Shown: positions 22,867 to 33,757 of the stretch, piece by piece
Layout: the number at the start of each line of letters is the position of its first letter
Numbering within the stretch: the stretch's first letter is position 1
Source: Physcomitrium patens
Taxonomy: Eukaryota > Streptophyta > Bryopsida > Funariales > Funariaceae
NCBI RefSeq assembly: GCF_000002425.4
Contig: NC_037253.1
Location: 1,359,228 to 1,423,227, forward strand
Reading direction: 5' to 3'
Length of the DNA stretch: 64,000 nt
Program-made: the position numbers and the translations under genes
Notes under the pieces: generated by a model
What the model saw: only the letters and a program-made list of their open reading frames with translations
Told to the model about the DNA's origin: nothing
Databases searched by the model: none

Positions 22867-23565
22867 TGTAGAATAAGTAATTATTTGCTGAATTGTAGAT
22901 ACTTAGTTTATAGTGTAAACATGAATAGATGACTGTTGAAAAGGTAGTTCAATAGGTAAAATGGATGAATAGTTAGGAAAAGTAGTTTTCATTAGAGATG
23001 TAGCAATTGGTATCTCGTGGTAGCATAAGGAGGATGGGAGAGAAGAAGTAAGGGCCAGACTGTGATAGTGTGAGCCAGGGTAAGCTTGGTGCTACCTCTT
23101 TTCTTTTGTTTGTTATTTTCTTTGAATAAGAAGATTAAGAGTTTCTGAATATTGTGAAAGTGAATTATGGAATGGAAGTATGATTGTTATTAAATGGGAA
23201 GAAGAAAGATTGAATGCTGAAATCTGATTGTAGTTTAGCAGAGAGAATGAGTCTCTGTTTGTGTGAAACACTGTAATGTGAAGGCAGTTAATGGTGAAGA
23301 ACTCCAAAGTTTGGATTATAGTATGATTATGTCCTGTTATTTAGGATAGTGCGAGATTACACGTTGTTGTTATCAGTGATGGTGGAGTATTATTAGGAAG
23401 TGGAAAGCATTGTAGTGTTTCCTGGGTGTTTTAAGTAGTGCGGAATACAGTTAATTGTGTGACCCTAACGTGTAAGCTCATGCGGTATTCTTTCCCTGTG
23501 TTCAAATTCTCCTATATAGGTTTACTCTGATTAGATTAGTTAGAGTAAGTAAAACGATAATCACA
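22867..23565 (+). repeat. Element F 5' LTR
   Basis: 699 bp, TG...CA ends. It differs from the 3' LTR at about 22 positions by eye, mostly transitions. The minus-strand ORF in it is chance and occurs in both LTRs. Confidence 0.92.
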
Positions 23566-23568
23566 TTT

Positions 23569-23590
23569 TGGTGCCGCTTTCGAGGAAATT
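23569..23590 (+). other. Element F primer-binding site
   Basis: TGGTGCCGCTTTCGAGGA follows the LTR end after three bases. It resembles the TGGCGCCGTTGCCGGGGA primer-binding site common in plant gypsy elements, with several changes. Confidence 0.65.
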
Positions 23591-23677
23591 GATAATAGCA
23601 TGGAGTGTTAGGTATTAACTGCCGATTGAAGTAGATGGAAAATAGGTAGCAGTCGTAGAAGAATATAATGAAAGAGT

Positions 23678-24064
23678 ATGGTTATTAAGAATGAGAACTT
23701 AACAGTAAAGAAAATACGGCAGTCAAGAGAAAGAATAGAGAGATCGCAAGCAAGAAATTTGTTGCGAAACGAGCAACAAAGAAAGTTAAAAAGGAATCAT
23801 AGACAAAGCTGGATTAAGCCATGGTTGCATGTCTGTCGTCATATTCGAGCATACCCAGAAGCTAATCGACATCTAATATTTGAGAAATATATACCATTAG
23901 AGAAATTGCCAAGAGCACTTGCGGAAAATTTGGTCAATAGGCTAGGGTTTCTTCTGAGACTGTTAACTAAGAGTGGAGGAATCACAAAAGAGTTGGGTAC
24001 TCCATTGGGTACGTTTCCAATAGCGGAAACTGCCGATTCCATCAAAACTAGTTCCATAGAGTGA
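23678..24064 (+). pseudogene. Element F gag, N-terminal basic segment
   Basis: 128 open codons, strongly basic at the start (RQSRERIERSQARN). No domain is recognised. It is the first ORF after the primer-binding site and in the place of the gag N-terminus. It ends at a stop about 180 bases before the capsid-like part, so gag is split. Confidence 0.55.
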
Positions 24065-24241
24065 CATAAATTATTGGTCAATAAGGGCCAATTCAGTGTG
24101 TTTCAAAATCCATTATTCTCACCTCCTATTCAACCAATAAACTTGTTCAAGGATAATAATAGCAAATTGAGCAGGGTCGAAAGTTCGGAAAATATATTTG
24201 GGAGAGACGCAAACTATATTAACAAATGATTAAGTGTCACA

Positions 24242-25090
24242 TTGTCAAATTCAATGACGACGGGAGGTCCAGCGGTTCCCATAGCAGTACAAATGGATAC
24301 TGTGAGTGATCGCACAACTAGCATGGCTCCATTACCTACCTTTAGGGGCTTTCCGGGTGCGGATCCAAATCAACATTTGTCGCAATTTTTGACAGCATGT
24401 GTCGCCAATAATGGGAGAACCAAGGATATTTGGTTACAATGGTTGCCAGCAACCTTATAGGATACGGCATTTGAATGGTATAACCGTCAACTAGTTAGTC
24501 AATTTTCAAACTGGGAAGCATTGAAGAATACATTTTTGACCCATTTTTGACCAATTGGTTTTGAAGACCGTCTTCGAGGAAGGCTAATGAACAGCAAAAT
24601 GATCCTAGGAGAGGCGGTAGAATCGTACTATGGCCAAGTGGCTGATATACTTATTAAGTGGCCGAACCACCAAATGACAGAGGTATTTATATTATCTATA
24701 TTAATAAATGGTTTGCACCCACCAGAGCTAAAAATGTTTGTAAAAGAAGCTCAACCAGTTACAGTATCTACATCCCTTGATAGAGCCAAGGTTTGGGAGG
24801 AATGCCATTATGATCAGTTTTTAACTACTTGTGCCACGATGATACCAGTTCAAAGCAATTATCAATATCCGGCTTTGAACGGATCAGTGGGTAGTTATCC
24901 ACAGATGATCGAAACAGTGGCCCATTCAAGTGTCAATACTCAAGGGCCAGTTAATGTTACCCTATTGCAAGCTTTACCACCGCAAATCACAACAGTGTAT
25001 GCTCCATATTTTCCATATCAAATACAAGAGTCAACTTTGGCAGAAAAACAAATAATACCAGCTTCAAAAGATTCCAATGAAGCCTTGTAA
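24242..25090 (+). pseudogene. Element F gag, capsid-like core
   Basis: Typical plant gypsy gag in two open pieces (24242-24460 and 24587-25090). Landmarks are LPTFRGFPGADPNQHLSQF, then WLQWLPATL and, past a TAG, DTAFEWYN and a WEALKNTFL segment; then SYYGQVADIL. This matches the Retrotrans_gag layout, where the LP-x2-AxxWY and W-x2-L-x2-xF blocks are conserved. Stops sit where glutamine or tryptophan codons are expected. Confidence 0.85.
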
Positions 25091-26140
25091 TTGAACTTGA
25101 CGAAGAAAATGGAGGAAATGGCAGTTAATATGGCCAAAGCTAAGGAGAAGAGGCAAAAGCCAACCAACACTAGGACCAATCTATGGTGCAGTAATTGTCA
25201 GGGCCACGGTCATTTGGTAACGAAATGCCCATCACCTTCACAAGTGTTGGGTAAATGTACATTTTGTGGAGGCAAGCACTTAACCGCTAATTGTTGGAAT
25301 TTGCAAAGACAACAACAATTCAGTAATCCGACCATGATTCTACCAACTCCATGGGATGTCAATCAAGTTCAAACAAGAAATACGTTTGGATGGCATGGAA
25401 ATTGATCTAATCGACAAAATCGAGCAGTCAATTATTTTCAGAATTCGACTTATAATAAGAGGTTTGTATCAAATCCTCAAAACTATGGTAAGGAGCAGCA
25501 TGGATATCAGCCATATGCTCCATCGATGCCATTGAATCAAGTACAACTGGGACAACCAGGATCGTTTTCTCAACCTACATGGAACAAACCTAGTAGGTAT
25601 ATACCGGTGGAGACACCCAATATGCCTAATGGGGGTGCAAAAAGGCCATTGCGTTGTTTTCGTTGTAGACAGATTGGTCATTATACTAATGAATGTCCCA
25701 ATCCAAGAGCTAGTGACGATTATGGGCCAGTTTGTGGGAATTGCAAGCAGTCAGGGCATACGTATCAGCAATGTAATGCTCCATTCAATTTCAATAATCG
25801 GGATCAGCAGATCCAGAGTCCAAGAAAAATGGAGGGGATAAATCAAGGTCCTCAAGACTCTCCAGTAAATCGAGTGGAATGTGTCCATACCGTTCTTACT
25901 AGGAGTCAGCAAAAAGAGATAGGCCCAATTAAACATTTGGAAGATCCTAAAGCGAAGGGCCAATCACACCCAATTACGGATCCATCCCATTCAGGTCTTG
26001 ACACTGAAAAAGTCTTGAGCCCTGATTTGATTGCGAAGCCCAATGAGGTCCCAATTACGGAGTCTTCAGTTCCGTCTTGGGTCAGTCTGTCCCCACCACA
26101 GTTCCAAGAAGCATCATACACGTTGAAAGATCCCCTTTAG
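25091..26140 (+). pseudogene. Element F nucleocapsid with four zinc knuckles
   Basis: Two pairs of zinc knuckles: CSNCQGHGHLVTKC (CX2CX4HX4C) with CTFCGGKHLTANC (one residue short), then CFRCRQIGHYTNEC and CGNCKQSGHTYQQC. They bind the genomic RNA. A tandem pair at each of two places is unusual next to the single knuckle of A/B. The frame shifts between 25405 and 25526. The C-terminal part is a proline/serine-rich linker to the protease. Confidence 0.85.
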
Positions 26141-26230
26141 AAAACTAGTCCCAAGGAAGTTCAAGCTGCTGTTCCAATTCCAAGTCTAGGGCGGCAGAAT
26201 AATTTACCTCACGGAGTTAAACTCAAACCC

Positions 26231-26491
26231 ATGAAACGGAAGAGGGCATTGGGAATTACCCTAAATATGGAATCCTACGATATTTTAAAGGATTTGGATG
26301 CTATTCGGCCTTCAATTTCTATGAAGCAACTTCTAGCAGTCACACTAGAGTATTGTTCCACCTTGAATTCATCCCTAACAAGACATCGGCATCGTAATAT
26401 GGAAGTTTGTGAAGTTAGTTTGAACCCTGATCCAGGTGCACCAACCATTGATGTTTCGATTGATGGTATTCTGATCTCTGGCATTGTCGTA
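26231..26491 (+). pseudogene. Element F protease, N-terminal half
   Basis: Ends ...SIDGILISGIVV, the strand just before the catalytic aspartate of an aspartic protease. The H1 insert begins at the next base pair group (26492). The catalytic aspartate and what follows are found at 27830. Confidence 0.75.
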
Positions 26492-27824
26492 TGGTGTGAT
26501 TTGCTATCTAGGAATACACTGGGTATCTAGCTGTAGAGAGTGTACCTTAAACCTTTATATGATTCTTTTCTTGGCTTCCAAAACTCCTTTATTTTTGTAT
26601 AAAACTCCAAATATAACAAAATCCCTTCAAAACATATTTTTTCCGCGAAGGATTTTCTCGCCTGGAATTTTAGAAAATCATAACTATTGATCTAACCGTT
26701 CAGTTTGTTTCAAATTCACAAGATAGGTTTAATTTACCTTTAACTTGTACTACAAAAAAAAACCAATTGCAAATTCACTCCCGATCTTCTGGCATCTAAG
26801 AAACCCTAGTAGACACTCCAAACCCTAATTTACAAGCACCCGAAAACTATTTTCCTTATATCTCAAAAACCCGAACTCCAAATGTCATAAAACTTATGCA
26901 CAAAGTTTACTAACATGAAATTACACATTCCTTGAAATTTTGACCCAAAACCTCACAAAATTGCTCAAGATATAGCTCAAGAGACAACTACTAGTAAATC
27001 GGTTTACTTACTACCCTTAGATTGCATGTGCTGACTTCAAAATCCAATAACTCCTTTATCCCAGCTTGGAATCCAGTAAGCAGTATGTGAAAAGTATAGC
27101 CGCAAAAGTGTTCTCTCCAGTCGCGGTCGCCGATCCTCAATTGCCGTCCGTACGCGTGCGTTGTGCCCAAAAGAGTGACAGTAGGTCCAAAACTAACACC
27201 TTAACTTTGAGCGCCTATAACTTCTTCATAAAAACCCCAAATGACACAAAACTCGCACCAAAACCTTAACCAAAAACCTAAATCTTCTGAACTTAGCCTT
27301 CAAAGTTCAAATGGCCTCGAGAATCTAACCCTAATCCCATATATGGCCTCGGGCAGCCTCCTCAAAGCCCATTGGTCATGATTTTTGACCAATAGGAATG
27401 GAGATTTTCATCATTCATCTCCATTCATCTATATTGGTGCCCTAATTACTCCTTTTGCTACCAAAATCCTTCTTCAATCTTTTTTCTTATAAGATTTACA
27501 TAATGTATGCTCTAAATACCAAATAAAAGAACCAAAATAAATTTTTAAATGTCACCAATGTCTAACAAAGGTGACTCTAAATATTTAGAAGTTACTATCA
27601 ACCAAAACCAATCTTAAAAACCACTATCAAAAAAAGATTAAAGTTATACAAATTCTATAGTAATATTTTTAAATAACTTCTTTTCAAAGTAATAATCAAA
27701 TTATATTCTACAACCAACTAAAATCTACTAACATGGCTCTTACCATGTTACTAATTAAATTATATATTAAGTACATAATTACATTATTTTCATATAGTAG
27801 CCGAACCACAACATGACAGCGTCC
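26492..27824 (+). mobile_element. H1: solo-LTR-like insert in the F protease
   Basis: 1333 bp starting TGGTGTGATTTGC, flanked by TCGTA (26487-26491) and AGGTA (27825-27829), a partly decayed 5-bp duplication. Related to H2 and H3: all share GGGCARYCTCCTYRAAG followed by YCCATTGG (27356 in H1), the CCAATAGG segment and a similar 3' end. It has no coding capacity; the ORF at 27066 is chance. Joining both flanks restores the protease reading frame. Confidence 0.75.
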
Positions 27825-28282
27825 AGGTAGATAGAGATTCCAGCGTCAATTTAATGAACGCTGATACAATGGATGCTTTAGATGTGGAACAATTAGTCCC
27901 CACAACATTGGTATTACGGATGGCAGATCATAGCCAAGTTAAGCCAATGGATATTTTACGGAGTGTTCAAACTATAATTGCAGGTATTGCATATGAAATT
28001 GACTACATTGTCTTTCGCTTACAATGTTAGACTTTATCGTACCCTATTTTATTGGGATAATCTTGGCTGTTTAAAGCAAAGGCCAAGAACGATTGGGGTC
28101 GGGGTACTTTGACAATTGATAAGGCCGTAGATAAAATGGTGTTACAAATGTACCCAGTACGCTATCATGGGGAGTCTTAGTTGTTAGTATCTGAATTGAC
28201 GTTGAACAAAGAGCTTAGCTCCGAGGATGACACAGAAGTACCGAGTACGGAGACCAATGTGGAGGCAATATAGCACCCTGAG
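27825..28282 (+). pseudogene. Element F protease, C-terminal half
   Basis: From 27828 the sequence reads VDRDSSVNLMN, collinear with the D-S-G-A-S-x-N-L-M pattern of plant gypsy proteases, but with S to R and G to D changes. It continues to a stop in FRLQC-stop and then the ILG strand region near 28050. The active-site aspartate remains; the loop is damaged. Confidence 0.7.
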
Positions 28283-29224
28283 GTGGTGTACCAATGTCGA
28301 GGTCCGGGGGAGTACTTGATATACTCGAAGGATTTAGAAAACTCTGCTTATGTTAGTATTGACTGGAAACCTCGGTACGATGTGCACCATGTTAGTGCCC
28401 TCAAGACGGGATTCGTTACTTCGCATATGTTGGACATACCGAGTAACTTTAAATCACTGCAGAAATTGAAACAGGATATTGTTGCTGAACTTGTATGTCA
28501 AACTATTAACTTAGTGACCACGGCCGAACCTCGGCTAATTAAGGTCTACGAAGGTATTAAAGAACAAGAGTTGACCTGTTGGACAGACTTTTTCTTACAT
28601 CATAAATTTACTTTTGCTTGGACTTATGATGATCTACAAGGTATCTCCACTGATGTCTGTGAATATCGTATCATATTGGAAGAAAACGCTAAACCGGTAC
28701 GCCAGACGCAACATCGCCTTAATCCTAAATATTCCCTTATGGTGAAGGAAGAATTGGACAAGCTTCTTGCGGTGGGTTTCATTTACTCGGTACCGAATAG
28801 TGAGTGGGTTTCTCCAATTGTGATGGTGCCGAAAAAAAATGGAAAAATCCGAATTTGTCAAGATTTTCGGAAACTTAATGCAGCCACCAAAAAAGATTAC
28901 TTTCCGTTACCATTCACGGATAGTATATTGGACGTCGTCACCTGTCACGAATGCTATTCGTTTCTTGATGGTTTCTCCAGGTATAACCAAGTTCAAATTG
29001 CAAAAGGAGACCAGCTCAAGTCAACCTTTACTACGAATTGGGGCACATTTGCTTATCGCGTGATGCCTTTTGGGTTATGTAACGCCCCAGCCACGTTCCA
29101 ATGCGTGATGACTCAGGCTTTTCAAGACTATCTCCGGATGTTTATGGAGATCTTTTTAGATGACTTTTGTACATTCAGTAGCAAACAAGATCATCTTCAT
29201 TGTTTAGGCAAATGTTTGGCTTAG
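28283..29224 (+). pseudogene. Element F reverse transcriptase
   Basis: 313 open codons. In order: CEYRIILEENAKPVRQTQHR, a segment ending in the KKNGKIRICQDFRKLN palm strand, FLDGFSRYNQV, FAYRVMPFGLCNAPATFQ and the catalytic IFLDDFCTFS. These are the standard blocks of gypsy RT (YxDD here as FLDD). A stop after CLA interrupts the link to the thumb. It is the best preserved part of F. Confidence 0.92.
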
Positions 29225-29947
29225 TGTGCCAAATTTGGGATATCATTGAATTCGAAGAAGTGTCAATTTGGTGTTCCGTCCGGAAAATTATTAGGCCATA
29301 TTGTTTCCAGTCATGGTATTGCTACGGATCTTGACAAAGTGCAGCATATCATGAACTTGCCCAAACCGGAGACAGTCTTCGGTGTTCGAGGGTTCGTTTG
29401 TCATGTCAGTTATTATCGACGATTTATAAGTTCGTTTGCGGTTATTTGTTAATCTTTAACAAACTTACTGAAGAAACCTCCGTCCGATGGTACTAGTCCC
29501 CTCTAGACCAAGGAGTGTACCATAGCCTTCGAGGTCTTAAAGTCAAAATTAGTCTCTGCACCAATATTGGTGGCTCCTTATTGGACAAAGCCATTTCATG
29601 TGTATATTGATGCATCCAATGCTCCTATTGGCTTGGTGTTAAGCCAGAAGGATGATAAGGGATTAGATCATCCCATATATTATGTCAGTCGATAATTGGT
29701 GGCTGCCGAACATAACTATACTACTACTGAACGAGAGGCGTTGGGTATGATATACTCAGTTCAAAAATTTCGGCACTATTTGCTTGGGTATCCATTTGTA
29801 TTTTATGTGGATCATGATGCTCTCAAATATCTGATTAATAAGCCTCAATTGAGTGGACACATTGCTTGCTGGGTCTTCCAGGAGTTCAATTTTACGGTGG
29901 TTATAAGACTTGAGAAGTAGCATGCGAACGCAAATCATTTATCCCGA
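29225..29947 (+). pseudogene. Element F RT thumb and RNase H
   Basis: KCQFGVPSGKLLGHIVS and YYRRFI mark the RT thumb/connection. RNase H follows with YIDASNAPIGLVLS, the TTTEREALGMIYS block and YVDHDALKYLI, which supply D, E and D of the active site, and then HANANHLSRL. Stops occur at about 29450, 29507, 29693 and 29918. Confidence 0.88.
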
Positions 29948-31279
29948 TTGTCTAATATTCTCGGCAACGAGCCTGTTCCCGATGATCTCCCCAACGCCGC
30001 ATTATTTGTGGTGGATGTGATATCCCTCGAGTATAGCAAAATTATTCAATTTTTGACCTTCCATACTTTTTCGCCGACTTTCACGGACAAGCTTAAGAAG
30101 CGCCTTATTCTAAAGAGTGCCCCATACACGATGATTCGTGATGCTTTGTATAAACAAGGCCGAGATGGTCTTTTACGGCGCTGTATCTTTCCCAATGATG
30201 TATAGTCGATACTTACAGGTTGTCATTTGGATAGTTGTGGTGGTCATTTTGCGAGAGACAGCAGTGCTCGCAAGGTTTTAATGGCCGGATATTGGTGGCC
30301 CACAATGTTTTCTGATGCCCACCAATTCATTCGCCATTGTGATCCTTGTCAATGAATTGGTCGACCTACGGGTATTTCCGCCATGCTGTTAGTACCAATC
30401 TTGGCCCAAGTCTCGTTTAAAAAATGGGATATTGATTTTGTTGGTCCCATTGCACCTGCGTCAAAACCTGGTCAAAAGTGGTATATCTTAGTCACCACAG
30501 ATTATATCACCAAATAGGCAGAGGCGATTGTTACCCGCACCAATAATGCCAGTACAGTGGCAACTTTTCTGTATGAGAATATTATCACTCGCTTTAGGTG
30601 TTCCAAGGAATTGGTCAACGATCAAGGCACCCATTTCATCAATGCTACCATCGCCGCCTTGACGACCACATATGAGATCAAGCATCGTAAGACCACTCCC
30701 TATCATCCTCGTGCCAATGAGCAAACGGAAAAGACCAACGATATTTTGTGCAAAGTCTTGACTAAGACAATTTCAGGGGCCGGTACTGATTGAGAGACCA
30801 AACTCTTTGCAGCTTTGTAGGCTTATCGTACCGCCTATAAGGTAACTATCTACTCTACTCCGTTCTAATTAGTTTACAGTCAAGAGACAATTTTACCTAT
30901 CGAATTGGAGGTTCCCAGCTTACGTATTGCCTTAGACGAACGCCTCAGTGACACTGAGTCATTACACTCTCGGTTGATGAAATTGGAGGAATTGGATGAA
31001 ATACGGGCTGTCGCTCTATTCCACATAGAAGCCACTCAAAAATGGAAGAAGAGTTACTATGATAGTAAACTGCGGCCGAAGTATTTTATGCCCAATGATT
31101 TGGTATTGCTGTATGACAGTCGATTCAATCATTTTCTGAGAAAATTTCAAGTTCGCTCGCATGGGCCATATCGCGTAATTGAAGGATTTTCCAATGGATC
31201 TGTTCAATTGGAGGATTTCATGGGCCATCGTTTCAGTACCCGCATTAATGGGAATCGTTTACGGTTACATAATATCTAA
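29948..31279 (+). pseudogene. Element F integrase
   Basis: Zinc-binding GCHLDSCGGHF and CDPC, then the catalytic core with DIDFVGPIAP, LVNDQGTHFIN and EQTEKTN (D, D and E all present), and a C-terminal segment with MPNDLVLLYDSRF and GPYRVIEGF. Interrupted by stops at about 30205, 30353, 30514, 30792 and further on, many where tryptophan or glutamine is expected. Integrase inserts the DNA copy into the host chromosome. Confidence 0.9.
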
Positions 31280-31300
31280 AATCTAAGACGGATTTTATTT

Positions 31301-31316
31301 CATTTGAGGGGAGGGA
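31301..31316 (+). promoter_or_regulatory. Purine-rich tract after F integrase
   Basis: TTGAGGGGAGGGAAC lies a few tens of bases after the end of pol. It looks like a polypurine tract, but it is 1.7 kb before the 3' LTR. It may be an ancestral or secondary PPT from before the extra ORF was present. Confidence 0.5.
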
Positions 31317-31600
31317 ACTTTGAATGGACTCAGGAGGGACCTAATTATGGTATAAGGCGTGGAGGCGGCTGCAAGGATATTTAGTTATCACTATTGTATC
31401 AGATGTGAAGGACATGAAAAATGGACAGTATGGATACCATGTTGTCGTTCTCATCACTAGGTAATAGAATAGGAGTGGGGCTCCTATTAAGGGTTATTTT
31501 GTGGTGTTATATTCTGTTGTTGCTTATTTGTGTTTCATTTTAGTGTTTCGGGCATATTGGAGAGTCGCATTGACGGTTAGGACCTGTAAGCGTTTGAGTC

Positions 31601-32982
31601 ATGGCGATTGAAAGTACCAAGAGAGTTGTAGATAGAGATGAAAGTCGCCGAAATGTAAGAGCTAAATGCACAGCAAAACCACCGTCTATGATAATCATTA
31701 CCAACATAGAGCCGATGAAGTTAGAAATCTGTTGGACGTAGAGAAAAATAAGGAATTTTTGGAATGCGAAGCTATTCTAGTTTTTGCACCATTCAGAGCG
31801 TTTACCATCAATCAATGTGTCATTAGTGGAGGAATACATTAAGAATTACGATGGTGCTCAACTGGATAGCTTACGTAGCTACTCGTATTCATGCGGAGAT
31901 AGCAGCCAAGTTCAAATTGGAGAAGTTCACATCCTTGCTTTGTTCAAATTATGTGTATGCTATCATCGCGCACACATTGCATCAACCACCATCAGAAGAG
32001 GAAAACCCTATACCAGTGTCAACACCTTTGCAGAGAGAATGAAATTTGTTGGCACAGAATCACAATGCAGCGGATGTAATATACGAAATTGGAGAATCAA
32101 GTCATACAGTGGTTCAAGGGGTAGTTCCGGTTATTGAAGAGGGACGGGTTCCAAGTGATGTTGTGGTGGAAGAGGAGAATGAAGTCCCATTATTGATAGA
32201 TATCAACCAGTTGGCATTTCCAAAAGGTCGATTACCTGAAGGAGTATCTCTTAAAAATACCGTATTGAAGCATATTTTGCAAATACATTATATGGTACGA
32301 GTATTGGATGTAGAAGATAGAAGTAAATGGGATTGGGAGGACAGTAAAAAAAAGGATATCGGATCAAAATCAAAAAATTAGGGAGCAAGAACTGAGGATT
32401 CAAGAAATTGAAGAAGCCAAGTTGGTCTTGGAGCAGAAATTGGTTCTCCAATATGAGGCATGGACAAAGAAAAAAGAACAGATTTCACGGATTGTGGAAG
32501 GACAACGGGACGAATTGATTCAAAATAAGAAGTCATGGGATTTGGAATGGGAGAAGTTCAAATGCCAGTTGCAAGCGAAAGTGGACAAGACAGAGTTATC
32601 GACGACAGAAAAAGCGTTATTGTGTGACCAATTGAGATGTGAAACGGAGAAAATGAGGTCTGAAATTGAAGTTTTATAAAATGAGGTATCAAAACTGATG
32701 GAAGAGTTAACTGTGAGGACTCAATCTCAAGTGTCGATTGAAGATGTCCCAGAAGGGATGAGTCCGCAGCAATATCAGTTGGAACTTCGCGATGCCCAGA
32801 TCCTGAAACTCGAAGCTCAGGTCCGTGAATTGGGAGAATACAATGAAGATCTTTCAGCCCAGTTGAGAAAGGAATCACTTGAAATATTGGAAGAGGATGA
32901 AGACGTACCACTAGAGCTAGAATCGGTAGAACCAATAACGGATAATGTAATAATTGATCAATTGGGTGTATCAGATAAATAG
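31601..32982 (+). pseudogene. Element F additional ORF (coiled-coil protein)
   Basis: About 460 codons of coding-like sequence downstream of integrase, sense strand, spread over open pieces 31784-32137/31851-32042, 32046-32381, 32422-32679 and 32698-32982 with frame changes. The middle reads EVPLLIDINQLAFPKGRLPE. The later part is a long charged heptad-like helix (REQELRIQEIEEAKLVLEQK, then QISRIVEGQRDELIQ, then RDAQILKLEAQVRELGEYN). It ends in an acidic tail. There is no transmembrane helix or signal peptide of an env protein that I can see. Extra ORFs in this place are known in some plant gypsy lineages. I do not recognise its function. Confidence 0.7.
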
Positions 32983-33042
32983 AAATTTTGGAGAAGTTTT
33001 TTTAGTTATGTATCGGTTCTATGTTTGCGAGGACGCTGCACA

Positions 33043-33058
33043 GATGGGAGTGGGGCTA
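33043..33058 (+). promoter_or_regulatory. Element F polypurine tract
   Basis: GATGGGAGTGGGGCTA precedes the 3' LTR start at 33059. The core GGAGTGGGGCT also occurs at 31472-31482, just before the extra ORF. Confidence 0.75.
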
Positions 33059-33757
33059 TGTAGAATAAGTAATTATTTGCTGAATTATAGATACTTAGTT
33101 TATAGTGTAAACATGAATAGATGACTGTTGAAAAGGTAGTTCAATAGGTAAAATGGATGAATAGTTAGGAAAAGTAGTTTTCATTAGAGATGTAGCAATT
33201 GGTATCTCGTGGTAGCATAAGGAGGATGGGAGAGAAGAAGTAAAGGCCAGACTGTGATAGTGTGAGCCAGGGTAAGCTTGGTGCTACCTCTTTTCTTTTA
33301 TTTGTTATTTTCTTTGAATAAGAAGATTAAGAGTTTCTGAATATTGTGAAAGTGAATTATGGAATGGAAGTATGATTTTTATTAAATGGGAAGAAGAAAG
33401 ATTGAATGCTGAAATCTGATTGTAGTTCAGTAGAGAGAATGAGTCTCTGTTTGTGTGAAACTTTGTAATGTGAAGGCAATTAATGGTGAAAAACTCCAGA
33501 GTTTGGATTATAGTATGATTATGTCCTGTCATTTAGGATAGTGCGGGATTACACATTGTTGTTATCAGTGATGGTGGAGTATTATTAGGAAGTGGAAAGC
33601 ATTGTAGTGTTTCCTGGGTATTTTAAGTAGTGCGGAATACAGTTAATTGTGTGACCTTAACGTGTAAGTTCATGCGGTATTCTTTCCCTGTGTTCGAATT
33701 CCCCTATACAGGTTTACTCTAATTAGATTAGTTAGAGTAAGTAAAACGACAATCACA
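33059..33757 (+). repeat. Element F 3' LTR
   Basis: 699 bp, same ends and length as the 5' LTR. It is followed by CAAGC and then X-right sequence. Confidence 0.92.

Larger units (their letters stand above)
22867..33757 (+). mobile_element. Element F: Ty3/gypsy retrotransposon with extra 3' ORF
   Basis: A complete 10.9-kb element. Its two LTRs are both 699 bp (22867-23565 and 33059-33757), start TGTAGAATAAG, end AATCACA and are about 97% identical by eye. Flanks are CAAGT on the left and CAAGC on the right, a 5-bp duplication with one change. Order: PBS, gag with four zinc knuckles, protease (interrupted by H1), RT, RNase H, integrase, an additional coiled-coil ORF, PPT and 3' LTR. Many stops are present. 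It is nested in repeat X. Confidence 0.92.

Noticed and set aside
27066..27269. Gene within H1
   Set aside because: Not conserved in H2 or H3, and it lies in a non-coding LTR-like insert.
31601..32982. Envelope gene (a retrovirus-like element)
   Set aside because: No signal peptide, transmembrane segment or glycosylation-rich ectodomain is visible; the protein is a charged coiled coil.
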